Below, piece after piece: positions 7,412 through 16,380 of a stretch of DNA of 32,829 nt. Position numbers and translations under genes: made by a program. The notes under the pieces were generated by a model. The model made no database searches. It had not been told where the DNA came from and saw nothing but the letters and a program-made list of their open reading frames with translations. Origin of the DNA: Alphaproteobacteria bacterium MarineAlpha9_Bin6 (GTDB lineage Bacteria; Pseudomonadota; Alphaproteobacteria; UBA7887); contig PTKE01000018.1 in the NCBI GenBank assembly GCA_002937585.1, positions 1-32,829 of the forward strand, written 5' to 3'. Position 1 is the stretch's first letter, and each line of letters starts with the position of its first letter.

Positions 7412-8895
7412 TCGGACTCAATTTAGCGGCCCTTCAGGTCGTGGTGCCTCTGATAGGGGCGCCATTGTGCACCCTCTTTGGGCGGGGAGCACGTGCATGG
7501 GTGCTGAGTACGGCACTAACTTGGTGTGCATTTGCAATCTCGATCGCGCTCTTAGTGGAGGTCCTGTGCTGTGGAACCATTAGTTATGTAATGGGAGGAT
7601 GGCTTGCCCCGTGGGGCATTGAATACCGAGTTGATTACCTCTCCGCTTTGGTGCTGTTGTTAATCACCGGGGTAGCATCTGCTGTAATGCCCTTTGCCTA
7701 TCACAGCGTCATTAGCGAAGTTTCCAGAGAAAAACACCGCCTTTTTTACACCGCCTACCTGCTTACCTTCGCTGGCTTGCTCGGCATGGTAATCACAGGC
7801 GATGCGTTTAACGCATTTGTTTTCATGGAAATCGCATCTTTATCAGCATATGTGCTGATCGGCCTTGGGCGAAACCGGCGCGCACTATATGCGAGTTTTC
7901 AGTATTTAGTCCTGGGCACGATTGGTGCAACGTTTTTTTTGATTGGGGTGGGACTGCTATACATGCTCACCGGAACACTCAACATGGTTGATCTGAGCGA
8001 ACGGTTGAGTGGTCAACACGATAATCGAGTGCTCTTTGCAGCGTTCAGTTTTCTAGTTGTCGGACTAAGTCTGAAGCTTGCACTATTTCCACTTCACCTG
8101 TGGCTACCCAACTCATACGCTTACGCACCATCGATTGTGACCGTACTACTTGCCGCGACAGGAACGAAGGTTGCTGTTTACCTCTTGCTGCGTTTCGGTT
8201 TTACAGTTTTACAAGTCAACCAGCATCACGAATTGCTATCCATCATAGATTTGTTGCTTCCGCTAGCACTCATTGGCATGTTCGCAGGATCGATAGTAGC
8301 GATATACCAAACCGACATCAAACGCCTACTAGCATACTCGAGCATTTCCCAGATAGGCTATATCCTGCTCGGCATAGCCTTGGCTTCCGAGCGCGGGTTA
8401 ATTGGAGCGATAGTACATGTGTTTAATCATGGAGTGATGAAGGCTGGGCTGTTTGTTGCAGTTGGCGCGATAGCGCTACACGCCGGCGGCTCATCAGTTA
8501 ACAATCTTGCCGGTCTTGGAAAACGTATGCCGCTAACCATGGCGGCATTTACAGTATGTGCACTTAGTTTGATCGGCATACCTGGCACTGTTGGATTCAT
8601 CAGTAAATGGTACCTCGTTCTGGCAGCATTAGAGACCGGCACGACGAGGGGCATCATTGCTGCGATTGGCGTAATCTCTGCTTCACTAGTAGCGATCATT
8701 TACGTTTGGCGTTTAGTGGAAGTTGCTTATTTTACGAACCCATCCAATGTCGAAGCATCTGTGACCGAAGCGTCTTGGCCGACATTGCTTAGCCTATGGA
8801 TACTTGCGGGCTCATGCTTAGTGTTCGGCTTGGCTACAGACCTCACGGTTGGTGTATCTCGTCTCGCAGCACGAATGCTGTTGGGTATAAGTTGA
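7408..8895 (+). CDS. mrpD: Proton-conducting antiporter subunit D, first copy
   Basis: A 495-residue polytopic protein of the proton-conducting membrane transporter family (NuoL/M/N and MrpD). It is expected to be one of the ion-translocating subunits. The conserved membrane glutamate is at about residue 141 (FMEIASLSAYVLIGLG). The family lysines follow in LKLALFPLHLWLP, TGTKVAVYLL, TDIKRLLAYSSISQIGYI and HGVMKAGLFVAVGAI. It overlaps mrpC by four bases, and its stop shares a base with the next start (TGATG). The downstream neighbours are two further paralogues. Confidence 0.95.
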   Translation: MIGLNLAALQVVVPLIGAPLCTLFGRGARAWVLSTALTWCAFAISIALLVEVLCCGTISYVMGGWLAPWGIEYRVDYLSALVLLLITGVASAVMPFAYHSVISEVSREKHRLFYTAYLLTFAGLLGMVITGDAFNAFVFMEIASLSAYVLIGLGRNRRALYASFQYLVLGTIGATFFLIGVGLLYMLTGTLNMVDLSERLSGQHDNRVLFAAFSFLVVGLSLKLALFPLHLWLPNSYAYAPSIVTVLLAATGTKVAVYLLLRFGFTVLQVNQHHELLSIIDLLLPLALIGMFAGSIVAIYQTDIKRLLAYSSISQIGYILLGIALASERGLIGAIVHVFNHGVMKAGLFVAVGAIALHAGGSSVNNLAGLGKRMPLTMAAFTVCALSLIGIPGTVGFISKWYLVLAALETGTTRGIIAAIGVISASLVAIIYVWRLVEVAYFTNPSNVEASVTEASWPTLLSLWILAGSCLVFGLATDLTVGVSRLAARMLLGIS

Positions 8896-10358
8896 TGAGC
8901 CCAAATACAGCAATCATTGTGGCTCTTGTTATTCCGTTGTTTGGCGCCCTGTTGATAGGGTTGGCGAGACGCTCGCCTAATGTCCGCGAAGGTATCACTT
9001 TGATCACGGCAGCTACCTTGTTCCTCCTGGTGCTGTCTATTACTCCCTCGGTTCTTGCCGGCGCTCGCCCATCGATTAAAATATTTGAGTTGCTACCGGG
9101 GCTCGCAATAGCTTTTGAAGTCGAACCACTCGGAATGTTGTTCGCATTGATTGCGTCCTTTCTGTGGATACCCAATTCCATCTACTCAATCGGCTATATG
9201 CGGGCACACCACGAATCTAATCAAACGCGTTACTACATTTTTTTTGCCCTCGCTTTAGCCAGCGTGATCGGGCTCGCATTTTCCGCTAATTTGGTAACCA
9301 TGTTCCTGTTCTATGAAACGTTGACCCTTAGCACCTACCCTTTGGTCACCCACAGTGGAACAGTCGAAGCAAAACGGGCGGGAAGAATTTATTTGGGCCT
9401 ATTATTGGGAACCTCGATTGGTCTTCAACTCCTCGCCATTATCGGCACCTATACGATTGCTGGAACCACTGATTTCAAGCCGGGTGGAATTCTTGCTGGA
9501 CAGGCGGGACCAGGTGTTATTGCAATTCTATTCGCTTTGTACATGTTCGGGATTGGCAAGGCCGCGTTGATGCCATTTCATCGCTGGCTTCCAGCAGCCA
9601 TGGTTGCACCAACGCCGGTATCAGCCTTCATTCATGCGGTAGCGGTTGTAAAGGGCGGCGTATTTGCCGTGCTTAAAGTGGTGGTCTATGTATTCGGCCT
9701 CGACTTGATGCAGAGCTCTCACCCCGGAGAATGGCTCATGTGGGTCGCAGCATTCACGATTCTCGTTGCCTCACTCATCGCCTTGACTAAAGACAACCTC
9801 AAAGCACGTCTCGCCTATTCCACGGTAAGTCAACTCTCCTATATCGTGCTCGGTGCAGCGTTGGCCACGAGCGCCAGTGTACTTGGCGGTGGCCTGCACA
9901 TTCTTACCCATGCCTTTGGCAAGATTACCTTATTCTTTTGCGCCGGTGCGATCATGGTCACTACCCATAAAGAAAATGTCAGCGATATGCGAGGAATTGG
10001 ACGGGCTATGCCGTTGACGATGTTTGCATTCCTAATTGGCAGTCTCAGTGTAATCGGCCTGCCGCCGTTCGCTGGCGCATGGAGCAAATGGTATCTAGCA
10101 GTAGGTGCGATGGAGGCAAACCACGCTTTTTTTGTTGCAGTGCTAATGATCAGCAGCCTGCTTAATATTGCGTATCTGATGCCCGTAGTCGTCCAGGCTT
10201 TTTTTCCGGGCGCCAATCCTACGGAGTTTGAGGATGGAATGCGCGAAGCACCGCTTGCCTGTCTTATTCCCCTTTTGCTGACTGCTACCGGATGTGTGGT
10301 CATTTTCATATATCCCGACCCGTTCCACGCCCTGCTGCAACAAGTGGTTGGGGACTAA
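8895..10358 (+). CDS. Proton-conducting antiporter subunit D-like, second copy
   Basis: A 487-residue member of the same transporter family as the preceding gene. The membrane glutamate is in FLFYETLTLSTYPLV. The conserved lysines occur in GIGKAALMPFHRWLPAAM, HAVAVVKGGVFAVLKV, TKDNLKARLAYSTVSQLSYIVLG and HAFGKITLFFCAGAI. The ATG at 8895 overlaps the previous stop by one base (TGATG). An open extension upstream lies inside mrpD and is not conserved. It may substitute for the N-terminal NuoL-like part of MrpA, which is missing from this operon, or act as an additional pumping module. Confidence 0.93.
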   Translation: MSPNTAIIVALVIPLFGALLIGLARRSPNVREGITLITAATLFLLVLSITPSVLAGARPSIKIFELLPGLAIAFEVEPLGMLFALIASFLWIPNSIYSIGYMRAHHESNQTRYYIFFALALASVIGLAFSANLVTMFLFYETLTLSTYPLVTHSGTVEAKRAGRIYLGLLLGTSIGLQLLAIIGTYTIAGTTDFKPGGILAGQAGPGVIAILFALYMFGIGKAALMPFHRWLPAAMVAPTPVSAFIHAVAVVKGGVFAVLKVVVYVFGLDLMQSSHPGEWLMWVAAFTILVASLIALTKDNLKARLAYSTVSQLSYIVLGAALATSASVLGGGLHILTHAFGKITLFFCAGAIMVTTHKENVSDMRGIGRAMPLTMFAFLIGSLSVIGLPPFAGAWSKWYLAVGAMEANHAFFVAVLMISSLLNIAYLMPVVVQAFFPGANPTEFEDGMREAPLACLIPLLLTATGCVVIFIYPDPFHALLQQVVGD

Positions 10359-10364
10359 AAGATA

Positions 10365-10622
10365 ATGATAGAAAAACGTTATTGGCTCGACAAATCGGGC
10401 AACGTGAAAAAGATTTTAGTAGGGCTCTATCTGCTTTGCGCCTGCCTCTTATTCATCGACGCGATATACCGTCGCCACGCGATTCTCACAATGGAAAATT
10501 GGTTCGGCTTTTATGGCATTTACGGGTTTATCGCCTGCGTGATTCTGGTTTTAGCTGCAAAGGAACTTCGTAAGCTGGTGGCACGCGCCGAGCACTATTA
10601 CGAGGACGAAAATGATCGGTAA
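10365..10622 (+). CDS. Small two-helix membrane protein within antiporter operon
   Basis: An 85-residue protein that I do not recognise as a named subunit. It has two predicted membrane helices, about residues 17-34 and 46-65, and charged ends (KRYWLDKSGNVKK at the N-terminus, ARAEHYYEDENDR at the C-terminus). It sits six bases after the second D-like gene and overlaps the third by 11 bases, so it is co-translated with the antiporter. An accessory, assembly or gating role in the complex is the reasonable inference. Confidence 0.8.
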   Translation: MIEKRYWLDKSGNVKKILVGLYLLCACLLFIDAIYRRHAILTMENWFGFYGIYGFIACVILVLAAKELRKLVARAEHYYEDENDR

Positions 10623-12303
10623 TGTGCCTCCGTTCTTGATCTTTCTCGTTGGCGCATTTTTGACTTTCCTCCTGCCTCAACACCGGCAAGGATGGTTCTC
10701 GTTATTGGTCACATTGGTGGCTTTGGCAAATTTCGCCACCCTGCCCCACGGTACGTATTGGCAAGTGCAAATGCTCGAGTATCAACTTACCTTTGGTAGG
10801 ATCGATACACTGGGCTATTTGTTTGGATTAATGTTTCACATTGCGGCAGTAATCGCGACCTTGTTTGCACTACATGTCCGCGATCCCGTTCAAAACCTGG
10901 CCGCTCTCCTGTACGCTGGGGGGGCAGTTGGAGCCGTTGCCGCTGGTGATCTCATTACCCTGTTCATTTTCTGGGAAGTTATGGCGGTTGCGTCGACTTT
11001 TCTCATTTGGGCTCGACGCAGTGCGCAATCTAATCGCACCGGGCAACGTTACCTTTTGGTTCAAGTTACCTCTGGAGTGTTACTTCTCGCTGGTGCAGCC
11101 GCCCATCTTGCGGAGACCGGCTCTATTGCTTTCAACCAGATAGGGCTTGGGACTTTCGGCGGAACATTGATCTTCATTGCATTCGGGATCAAATGTGCAT
11201 TCCCACTCTTACACGGATGGTTAGTTGACGCCTACCCCCAATCCACTCCAACCGGCACAGTCTTCCTATGTGTATTTACTACCAAGCTTGCCGTTTATGC
11301 GCTAGCGCGGGGCTTCCCCGGGACCGAGATCCTGATCTATTTAGGCGCTACGATGGCGATGTTCCCTATTTTCTATGCTGTGATCGAAAACGACCTGCGC
11401 CGGGTGCTCAGTTACAGCATGATTAACCAAATTGGATTCATGGTGTGCGGCATTGGATTGGGAACTGAGCTCGCGCTAAATGGAGCTGTCAGCCACGCTT
11501 TCAACGACGTCCTATTCAAGGGACTGTTGTTCATGAGCATGGGGGCAGTGCTGCACATGACGGGGCGGATAAACGGGACCGATTTAGGCGGTCTATACAA
11601 ATCGATGCCCATAACAACCGCCTTGTGCATCGTCGGCGCCGCCTCGATTTCTGCCTTCCCGTTGTTTTCCGGGTTCGTATCAAAATCGATGGTAATGGCC
11701 GCAGCCGCAGAGGAAGGCCACAGCGTGGTTTTTCTTTTACTACTATTCGCCTCGGCTGGCGTCTTTCACCACGCAGGAATCAAAATTCCCTATTTTGCCT
11801 TTTTTGGACACGATTCGGGCATTCGGACACGTGAACCGCCTATCAATATGCTTATAGCAATGGCCGTTGCCGCCGGTTTTTGCGTTTTTAATGGTTGCTA
11901 TCCATGGATATTATACGGCCTTTTACCGTGGGAGGTGAGCTACCAGCCGTACACTTGGAGCCACATTATCAGCCAGAGCCAATTACTGTTCTTTTCCGCA
12001 TTAGCGTTTTCTCTGTTAATGACCAGCGGGTTGTATCCGCCTGAGATGAAACTGATCAATCTCGATGTTGACTGGCTCTATCGTCGGCTTGGACTGAGCC
12101 TCATCCGAGCGACGGGGCGTGTCATCATCATTATGTGGACGGAGTGTTTGGGGATATTACGGGGCTCACTGGAAGAAGTATTAGATAGCGCCAACTCGCT
12201 CGCAAGACCTGGAGGAGTGCTCGCCAGAACCTGGAGTACGGCGACCGGGGCTATGTGGGTGCTCGTGATCTTAGCGGCGTATCTTTTACTGTATTATAGG
12301 TGA
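10612..12303 (+). CDS. Proton-conducting antiporter subunit D/NuoL-like, third copy
   Basis: At 563 residues this is the longest of the three transporter paralogues. It has an additional C-terminal extension ending in membrane helices (RTWSTATGAMWVLVILAAYLLLYY). Key motifs are ITLFIFWEVMAVASTFLIW with the membrane glutamate, FGIKCAFPLLHGWLVDAYPQ, VIENDLRRVLSYSMINQIGF, HAFNDVLFKGLLFMSMGAV and FPLFSGFVSKSMVMA. The length and C-terminal tail recall NuoL/MrpA-type subunits, though the resemblance is general. It is the last gene of the antiporter operon. Confidence 0.93.
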   Translation: MIGNVPPFLIFLVGAFLTFLLPQHRQGWFSLLVTLVALANFATLPHGTYWQVQMLEYQLTFGRIDTLGYLFGLMFHIAAVIATLFALHVRDPVQNLAALLYAGGAVGAVAAGDLITLFIFWEVMAVASTFLIWARRSAQSNRTGQRYLLVQVTSGVLLLAGAAAHLAETGSIAFNQIGLGTFGGTLIFIAFGIKCAFPLLHGWLVDAYPQSTPTGTVFLCVFTTKLAVYALARGFPGTEILIYLGATMAMFPIFYAVIENDLRRVLSYSMINQIGFMVCGIGLGTELALNGAVSHAFNDVLFKGLLFMSMGAVLHMTGRINGTDLGGLYKSMPITTALCIVGAASISAFPLFSGFVSKSMVMAAAAEEGHSVVFLLLLFASAGVFHHAGIKIPYFAFFGHDSGIRTREPPINMLIAMAVAAGFCVFNGCYPWILYGLLPWEVSYQPYTWSHIISQSQLLFFSALAFSLLMTSGLYPPEMKLINLDVDWLYRRLGLSLIRATGRVIIIMWTECLGILRGSLEEVLDSANSLARPGGVLARTWSTATGAMWVLVILAAYLLLYYR

Positions 12304-12371
12304 ACAGCTCGTCAGCAAATATTACTCGGTCACGCGAACAATCATTCGATAGTTGGATAACTAGGCTGTTC
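12302..12371. repeat. 7-bp inverted repeat spanning the post-antiporter gap
   Basis: GAACAGC (12302-12308, overlapping the stop codon of the last antiporter gene) is the exact reverse complement of GCTGTTC (12365-12371). A smaller hairpin, AGTT-GGAT-AACT, lies inside. No T-run follows. It could be a boundary structure or a regulatory site for the FAH gene, whose Shine-Dalgarno (GGAGG) lies just before 12414. Confidence 0.3.
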
Positions 12372-12413
12372 TAAATAGATAATCGCAGCATCGTTACAAT
12401 CACGGAGGACCCC

Positions 12414-13604
12414 ATGGATTTTGCTCTATCACCGGACGTCGTTCTACCTGAAGACGGGTGCCGGGGTATGCTAATTGGGCGTGTATGGTTGCCCGGCACC
12501 AGCGGGTCACCGGCAGGACCATCACTGGTGGTAGTGGCTAAGCACGGTGTTTACGACATCACTACTTCCTACCCAACCTCTGCTGAGCTAATGAACGCCG
12601 ACAAACCAGTGATGGCGGCAGCGAACGCCGACGGCGCTGTGCGTATTGGTGGAATCGAGGAACTATTACTGAACAGCGTCCCCGACAAAAGGGACCCTGC
12701 AAAACCACATTTCCTCGCACCCATCGACCTGCAATCTATTAAGGCATGTGGTGTGACCTTTCTTGACAGTCTGCTCGAACGGTTGATCGAAGAACTAGCC
12801 AAAGGGGATGCTGCTGACGCCGAAACTATTCGCGAAACTATTGGGAAAGAAATCGGAGGTGATCTCCATGGCGTCCGACCGGGATCGGAAGAAGCAGAGC
12901 GGCTAAAACAATCGTTAAAAGAACGTGACCTATGGTCGCCATACCTTGAAGTAGGGATTGGCCCAGACGCAGAAGTCTTCACCAAGGCACAACCCATGTC
13001 AGCCGTCGGCGTTGGTGCTGAAATCGGCGTGCTTGAAAGTTCTACGTGGAACAACCCTGAACCCGAGGCAGTGCTCATCGTCAATGCACGCGGGGAAATT
13101 GTCGGTGCAACGCTGGGAAACGACGTAAACCTTCGCGACATGGAGGGGCGGAGTGCACTTCTACTAAACCGAGCCAAAGATAATAACGGTTCGTGTGCGA
13201 TTGGGCCGTTCATTCGATTGTTTGATGAGACATTTACTCTCCATGATCTGAAAAGCGTCGAGGTAAGCCTCGCAGTGGAAGGCGATGATCAATTTTCGTT
13301 GGTAGGAAATTCAAACATTGGCCTAATGAGTCGTGAACCGGAGGATTTAGTCGCACAGACGATCAACCAAAACCATCAATATCCCGATGGGCTTGCGTTA
13401 ATGACCGGAACCATGTTTGCACCGACGGACGACCGAGGTGAACCCGGAAAAGGCTTTACCCATCATCTTGGAGATGCTGTGATAATTTTCTGCCCACCTC
13501 TGGGCGCTCTTATTAACCGGGTCAATTATTGCGATAAAATTCCGCCGTGGGAATTCGGCACTGCCGCTTTATTTCGAAATTTAAGCGCACGCAAACTAAT
13601 CTAG
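12414..13604 (+). CDS. Fumarylacetoacetate hydrolase family protein (sugar-acid dehydratase type)
   Basis: A 396-residue FAH-family enzyme. The C-terminal catalytic domain contains YLEVGIGPDAEVFTKAQPMS, the metal-site region around EIGVLESSTWNNPEPEAVLIV, and TLGNDVNLRDMEGRSALLL followed by RAKDNNGSCAIGPF. This long version of the family includes 2-keto-3-deoxy-pentonate dehydratases such as XylX of the Weimberg pathway, which make alpha-ketoglutarate semialdehyde. The neighbouring, convergent gene is a sugar-acid dehydratase that would make exactly such a substrate. The ATG is preceded by a good GGAGG. The substrate identity is inferred from the pairing and is not proven by residues. Confidence 0.82.
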   Translation: MDFALSPDVVLPEDGCRGMLIGRVWLPGTSGSPAGPSLVVVAKHGVYDITTSYPTSAELMNADKPVMAAANADGAVRIGGIEELLLNSVPDKRDPAKPHFLAPIDLQSIKACGVTFLDSLLERLIEELAKGDAADAETIRETIGKEIGGDLHGVRPGSEEAERLKQSLKERDLWSPYLEVGIGPDAEVFTKAQPMSAVGVGAEIGVLESSTWNNPEPEAVLIVNARGEIVGATLGNDVNLRDMEGRSALLLNRAKDNNGSCAIGPFIRLFDETFTLHDLKSVEVSLAVEGDDQFSLVGNSNIGLMSREPEDLVAQTINQNHQYPDGLALMTGTMFAPTDDRGEPGKGFTHHLGDAVIIFCPPLGALINRVNYCDKIPPWEFGTAALFRNLSARKLI

Positions 13605-13658
13605 CACGCACTAAAGACATCGTTCGCGTGGGACTGACTCTATTGAGTAAATACTACT

Positions 13659-15389
13659 TTATTCCGGCGTGATTGCACCAGAGGACCTCGGTTTTAGTAC
13701 ATCAAGGTCGCACCCCTGATGTGCCTGCTCTACATGATCTAAATGAAGCCGAAGATAACCACGCTCGGAGCCTACAGGAAGCGTGGGTGGCTTCCACGCG
13801 GATCGGCGATCCTCCAGAATTCGATCGTCAACTACAAGATTGAGGCGCCGATTTGGTACGTCGAGTTGAATGCGATCCCCCTCTTGCACCAATGAAAGCG
13901 GGCCGCCAACTGCGGCCTCAGGACATACATGCAAAATAATAGTACCAAAAGCAGTTCCGCTCATTCGCGCATCAGACAACCGAACCATGTCCTTTACCCC
14001 GGTTGCTGCAAGTTTCTTCGGGATCGGGATGTAGCCGGATTCCGGCATCCCAGGAGCACCCTTAGGTCCCGCATTGCGAAGCACTAAAACGTCGTCCTCG
14101 CCAACATCAAGGTCCGGATCATCAATCCTTTCCGCCAAATCCTCCAGCGAGTCGAACACAACCGCTCGCCCTTCGTGCACCAACAATTCTGGAGTTGCCG
14201 CCGATTGCTTTATGATTGCAGTTTCCGGAGCGAGATTTCCTGTTAGCACAGCTATCCCACCTTCCGGTTTCAAAGGTGATTTAATACTTCTGACAATATC
14301 TTGTGACCAAGTTCGGGCACTTTCGATTTCCTCCCCCAGTGTGCGTCCAGTTACGGTTTTACAATCAAGGTGAAGAAATGGGGAGAGTTCGCGCAAAATC
14401 GTAGCCAAGCCACCAGCCTTGTGAAGGTCCTCCATATAATTGGTGCCAGATGGTTTTAGATCCACCAACACCGGCGTCTCGCGTCCCATACGATCAAGCG
14501 CACCCAAGTCAACCTTGATGCCGCACCGACCGGCGACAGCGGTCATATGGATAAGACTATTTGTTGATCCACCAACCGCCAGAAGGACACGAAAAGCGTT
14601 GGAAAACGCATGTGGCGTCATTATCTCATCCGGACTCAAACGTTTATCGGCAATTTGTACAGCACGCTCACCTGTGCATTCAGCAATCCTCAGCCGTTCC
14701 GCGTGAACGGCAGGTGCCGTTGCTCCACCCGGTAACATCATACCCAGGGCCTCGGTCATTAATGCCATTGTACTAGCCGTTCCCATTACCATGCAGGTGC
14801 CCGCGGTAGTCGATAGTTCACTTCCGACCTCCGCGATTTGTTGGTCATCTAACTCTCCAGCTCGATAACGGCCCCATTGACGTCGGCAATCGGTGCAAGC
14901 CCCAAGACGTTCTCCCCGCCAACTTCCTGTCAGCATTGGCCCTACGACCAATGAAATGGCGGGAAGGTTTACGCTAGCCGCAGCCATGAGTTGTGCCGGT
15001 AAAGTCTTATCGCAGCCACCGATCAATACGACCGCATCCATGGGCTGAGCACGAATCATCTCCTCGGTATCGATGGCCATCAGATTGCGGAACAACATGC
15101 TGGTGGGATTGAGATAAGGCTCACCCAGAGAAATCGTCGGGAATTCGACTGGCAACCCACCACCGTACATAACCCCTCGCTTAACTGCCTCAATCAGGTC
15201 CGGCACCGATCGATGGCAATTATTAAAGCCGCTTGCGGTGTTGGCAATTCCAATCACAGGGCGCTCAAGATCTTGCTCCGTATATCCCATCGACTTAGCG
15301 AAACTTTTGCGCAGGAACAATGAAAAACCTGTATCACCGTAATTCGTTAAACCTCGTTTTAATCCTTTCCCCTTGTCATTATCGGCCAT
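13659..15389 (-). CDS. IlvD/Edd-family sugar-acid (pentonate) dehydratase
   Basis: A 576-residue Fe-S dehydratase. Cluster-ligand cysteines are visible at about residues 58 (NNCHRS), 126 (GGCDKT) and 165 (GACTDC). The lysine following CD in GGCDKT is the residue that is carbamylated in family members to hold Mg2+. Features such as RQWGRYRAGEL and PSGTNYMEDLHKAGG resemble L-arabinonate/D-xylonate dehydratases more than the branched-chain enzyme IlvD. I use the ATG at 15389, which has GGGAGG five bases upstream. An in-frame extension to 15437 is unsupported. It is divergent from the O-methyltransferase across a 97-bp gap and convergent with the FAH gene. Confidence 0.87.
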   Translation of the reverse strand: MADNDKGKGLKRGLTNYGDTGFSLFLRKSFAKSMGYTEQDLERPVIGIANTASGFNNCHRSVPDLIEAVKRGVMYGGGLPVEFPTISLGEPYLNPTSMLFRNLMAIDTEEMIRAQPMDAVVLIGGCDKTLPAQLMAAASVNLPAISLVVGPMLTGSWRGERLGACTDCRRQWGRYRAGELDDQQIAEVGSELSTTAGTCMVMGTASTMALMTEALGMMLPGGATAPAVHAERLRIAECTGERAVQIADKRLSPDEIMTPHAFSNAFRVLLAVGGSTNSLIHMTAVAGRCGIKVDLGALDRMGRETPVLVDLKPSGTNYMEDLHKAGGLATILRELSPFLHLDCKTVTGRTLGEEIESARTWSQDIVRSIKSPLKPEGGIAVLTGNLAPETAIIKQSAATPELLVHEGRAVVFDSLEDLAERIDDPDLDVGEDDVLVLRNAGPKGAPGMPESGYIPIPKKLAATGVKDMVRLSDARMSGTAFGTIILHVCPEAAVGGPLSLVQEGDRIQLDVPNRRLNLVVDDRILEDRRSAWKPPTLPVGSERGYLRLHLDHVEQAHQGCDLDVLKPRSSGAITPE

Positions 15390-15486
15390 CGAATCCTCCC
15401 TATTGTCATCCCCGTAGCCTGCCAAGCACATTTGCAACTGTATAGCAATTTGTCGCTTCTTACGGGAGGAGGTAAGTTAAAACGTA

Positions 15487-16149
15487 ATGAAATCTGTCCA
15501 GCTTACAGAAACCCTCTACGACTATATGCTCGGCGCCTCGCTCCGCGAGACCGACGTACAACGCCGTCTTCGCGAAACCACCGCGTCTCTACCAGGCGCA
15601 ATTATGCAGATCCCACCGGAGCAAGGACAATTCATGGCGCTTCTCGCTGAACTTACGGGGGCACAACGTTGTATCGAAGTCGGTGTTTACACGGGATATA
15701 GCGCGCTGAGCGTAGCACTTGCACTTCCAAAAAACGGCAAACTCATTGCCTGCGACATTGACCCTTCAAACACCGAGATAGCACAGCATTATTGGCGGGA
15801 AGCCGGAGTGGAAAACATAATTGAGCTTCGTCTCGGGCCGGCTTTGGGAACGCTTAACCATCTAATCGACGAAGGCGGGACAGGCAGTTACGACATGGCC
15901 TTCATTGATGCCGACAAAACGGAGTATAACCACTACTATGAGGCACTGATGACCCTGCTACGCCCACGCGGACTCTTAATAGCGGACAATGTTTTATGGG
16001 CGGGGCGTGTCGCCGACCCTTCTCATAAGGATCCCGATACCAACGCGCTTCGGTCCTTTGCCAGGAAGTTACACGGCGATAAAAGGGTCTCTACCAGCCT
16101 ATTGCCTGTAGCCGACGGTTTGCTGTTGGCAATGAAGCGTGAGTTATAA
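15487..16149 (+). CDS. SAM-dependent O-methyltransferase (CCoAOMT/COMT family)
   Basis: A 220-residue class I methyltransferase. The SAM-binding motif I is IEVGVYTGYSALSVALALP. The acidic residue for the ribose appears in ACDIDPSN. The metal-binding region FIDADKTEYNHYYE and ADNVLWAGRV are typical of catechol- and caffeoyl-CoA-type enzymes. Small phenolic or catecholic substrates are likely, but the exact substrate is unknown. An AGGAGG-like sequence lies upstream, though about 14 bases from the ATG, which is further than usual. It converges tail to tail on the DUF1289 gene, three bases away. Confidence 0.88.
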   Translation: MKSVQLTETLYDYMLGASLRETDVQRRLRETTASLPGAIMQIPPEQGQFMALLAELTGAQRCIEVGVYTGYSALSVALALPKNGKLIACDIDPSNTEIAQHYWREAGVENIIELRLGPALGTLNHLIDEGGTGSYDMAFIDADKTEYNHYYEALMTLLRPRGLLIADNVLWAGRVADPSHKDPDTNALRSFARKLHGDKRVSTSLLPVADGLLLAMKREL

Positions 16150-16152
16150 TGG

Positions 16153-16380
16153 TCACTCTTTGCCGCTCTCATTTAGTGGCTGAAGTAACCTGCCGAACGG
16201 ATCCCGATCAACCAGCTGTTCCATGATGGCGCGCTTCTTCTCATTGGAATAAAAAAGCCACTCCGCCACCTCCGCAGCGGAACGTCGGCATCCTTCGCAC
16301 AATTGACTACGCTGATTTATACGACAAATTCCTATACAGGGAGTGAGAACATTTACTGCGCCAGTTACCGCGCCGATCAT
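16153..16380 (-). CDS. DUF1289 four-cysteine protein
   Basis: A 75-residue protein with the DUF1289 pattern: PCIGICRI followed by CEGCRRSAAEVAEW. Cysteines are at residues 15, 19, 28 and 31. The family is widespread in Pseudomonadota and is suspected to bind a metal or Fe-S centre, but its role is not established. Its ATG overlaps the stop of the methyl-H4folate methyltransferase (ATGA), making it the last gene of the corrinoid operon. Confidence 0.85.
   Translation of the reverse strand: MIGAVTGAVNVLTPCIGICRINQRSQLCEGCRRSAAEVAEWLFYSNEKKRAIMEQLVDRDPFGRLLQPLNESGKE

Noticed and set aside
9839-10309. 156-residue minus-strand frame opposite the second D-like subunit
   Set aside because: It is antisense to a strongly conserved membrane protein and has no recognisable domain.
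12569-13213. 214-residue minus-strand frame opposite the FAH gene
   Set aside because: Serine/arginine-rich composition typical of an antisense shadow. The FAH frame is fully conserved.
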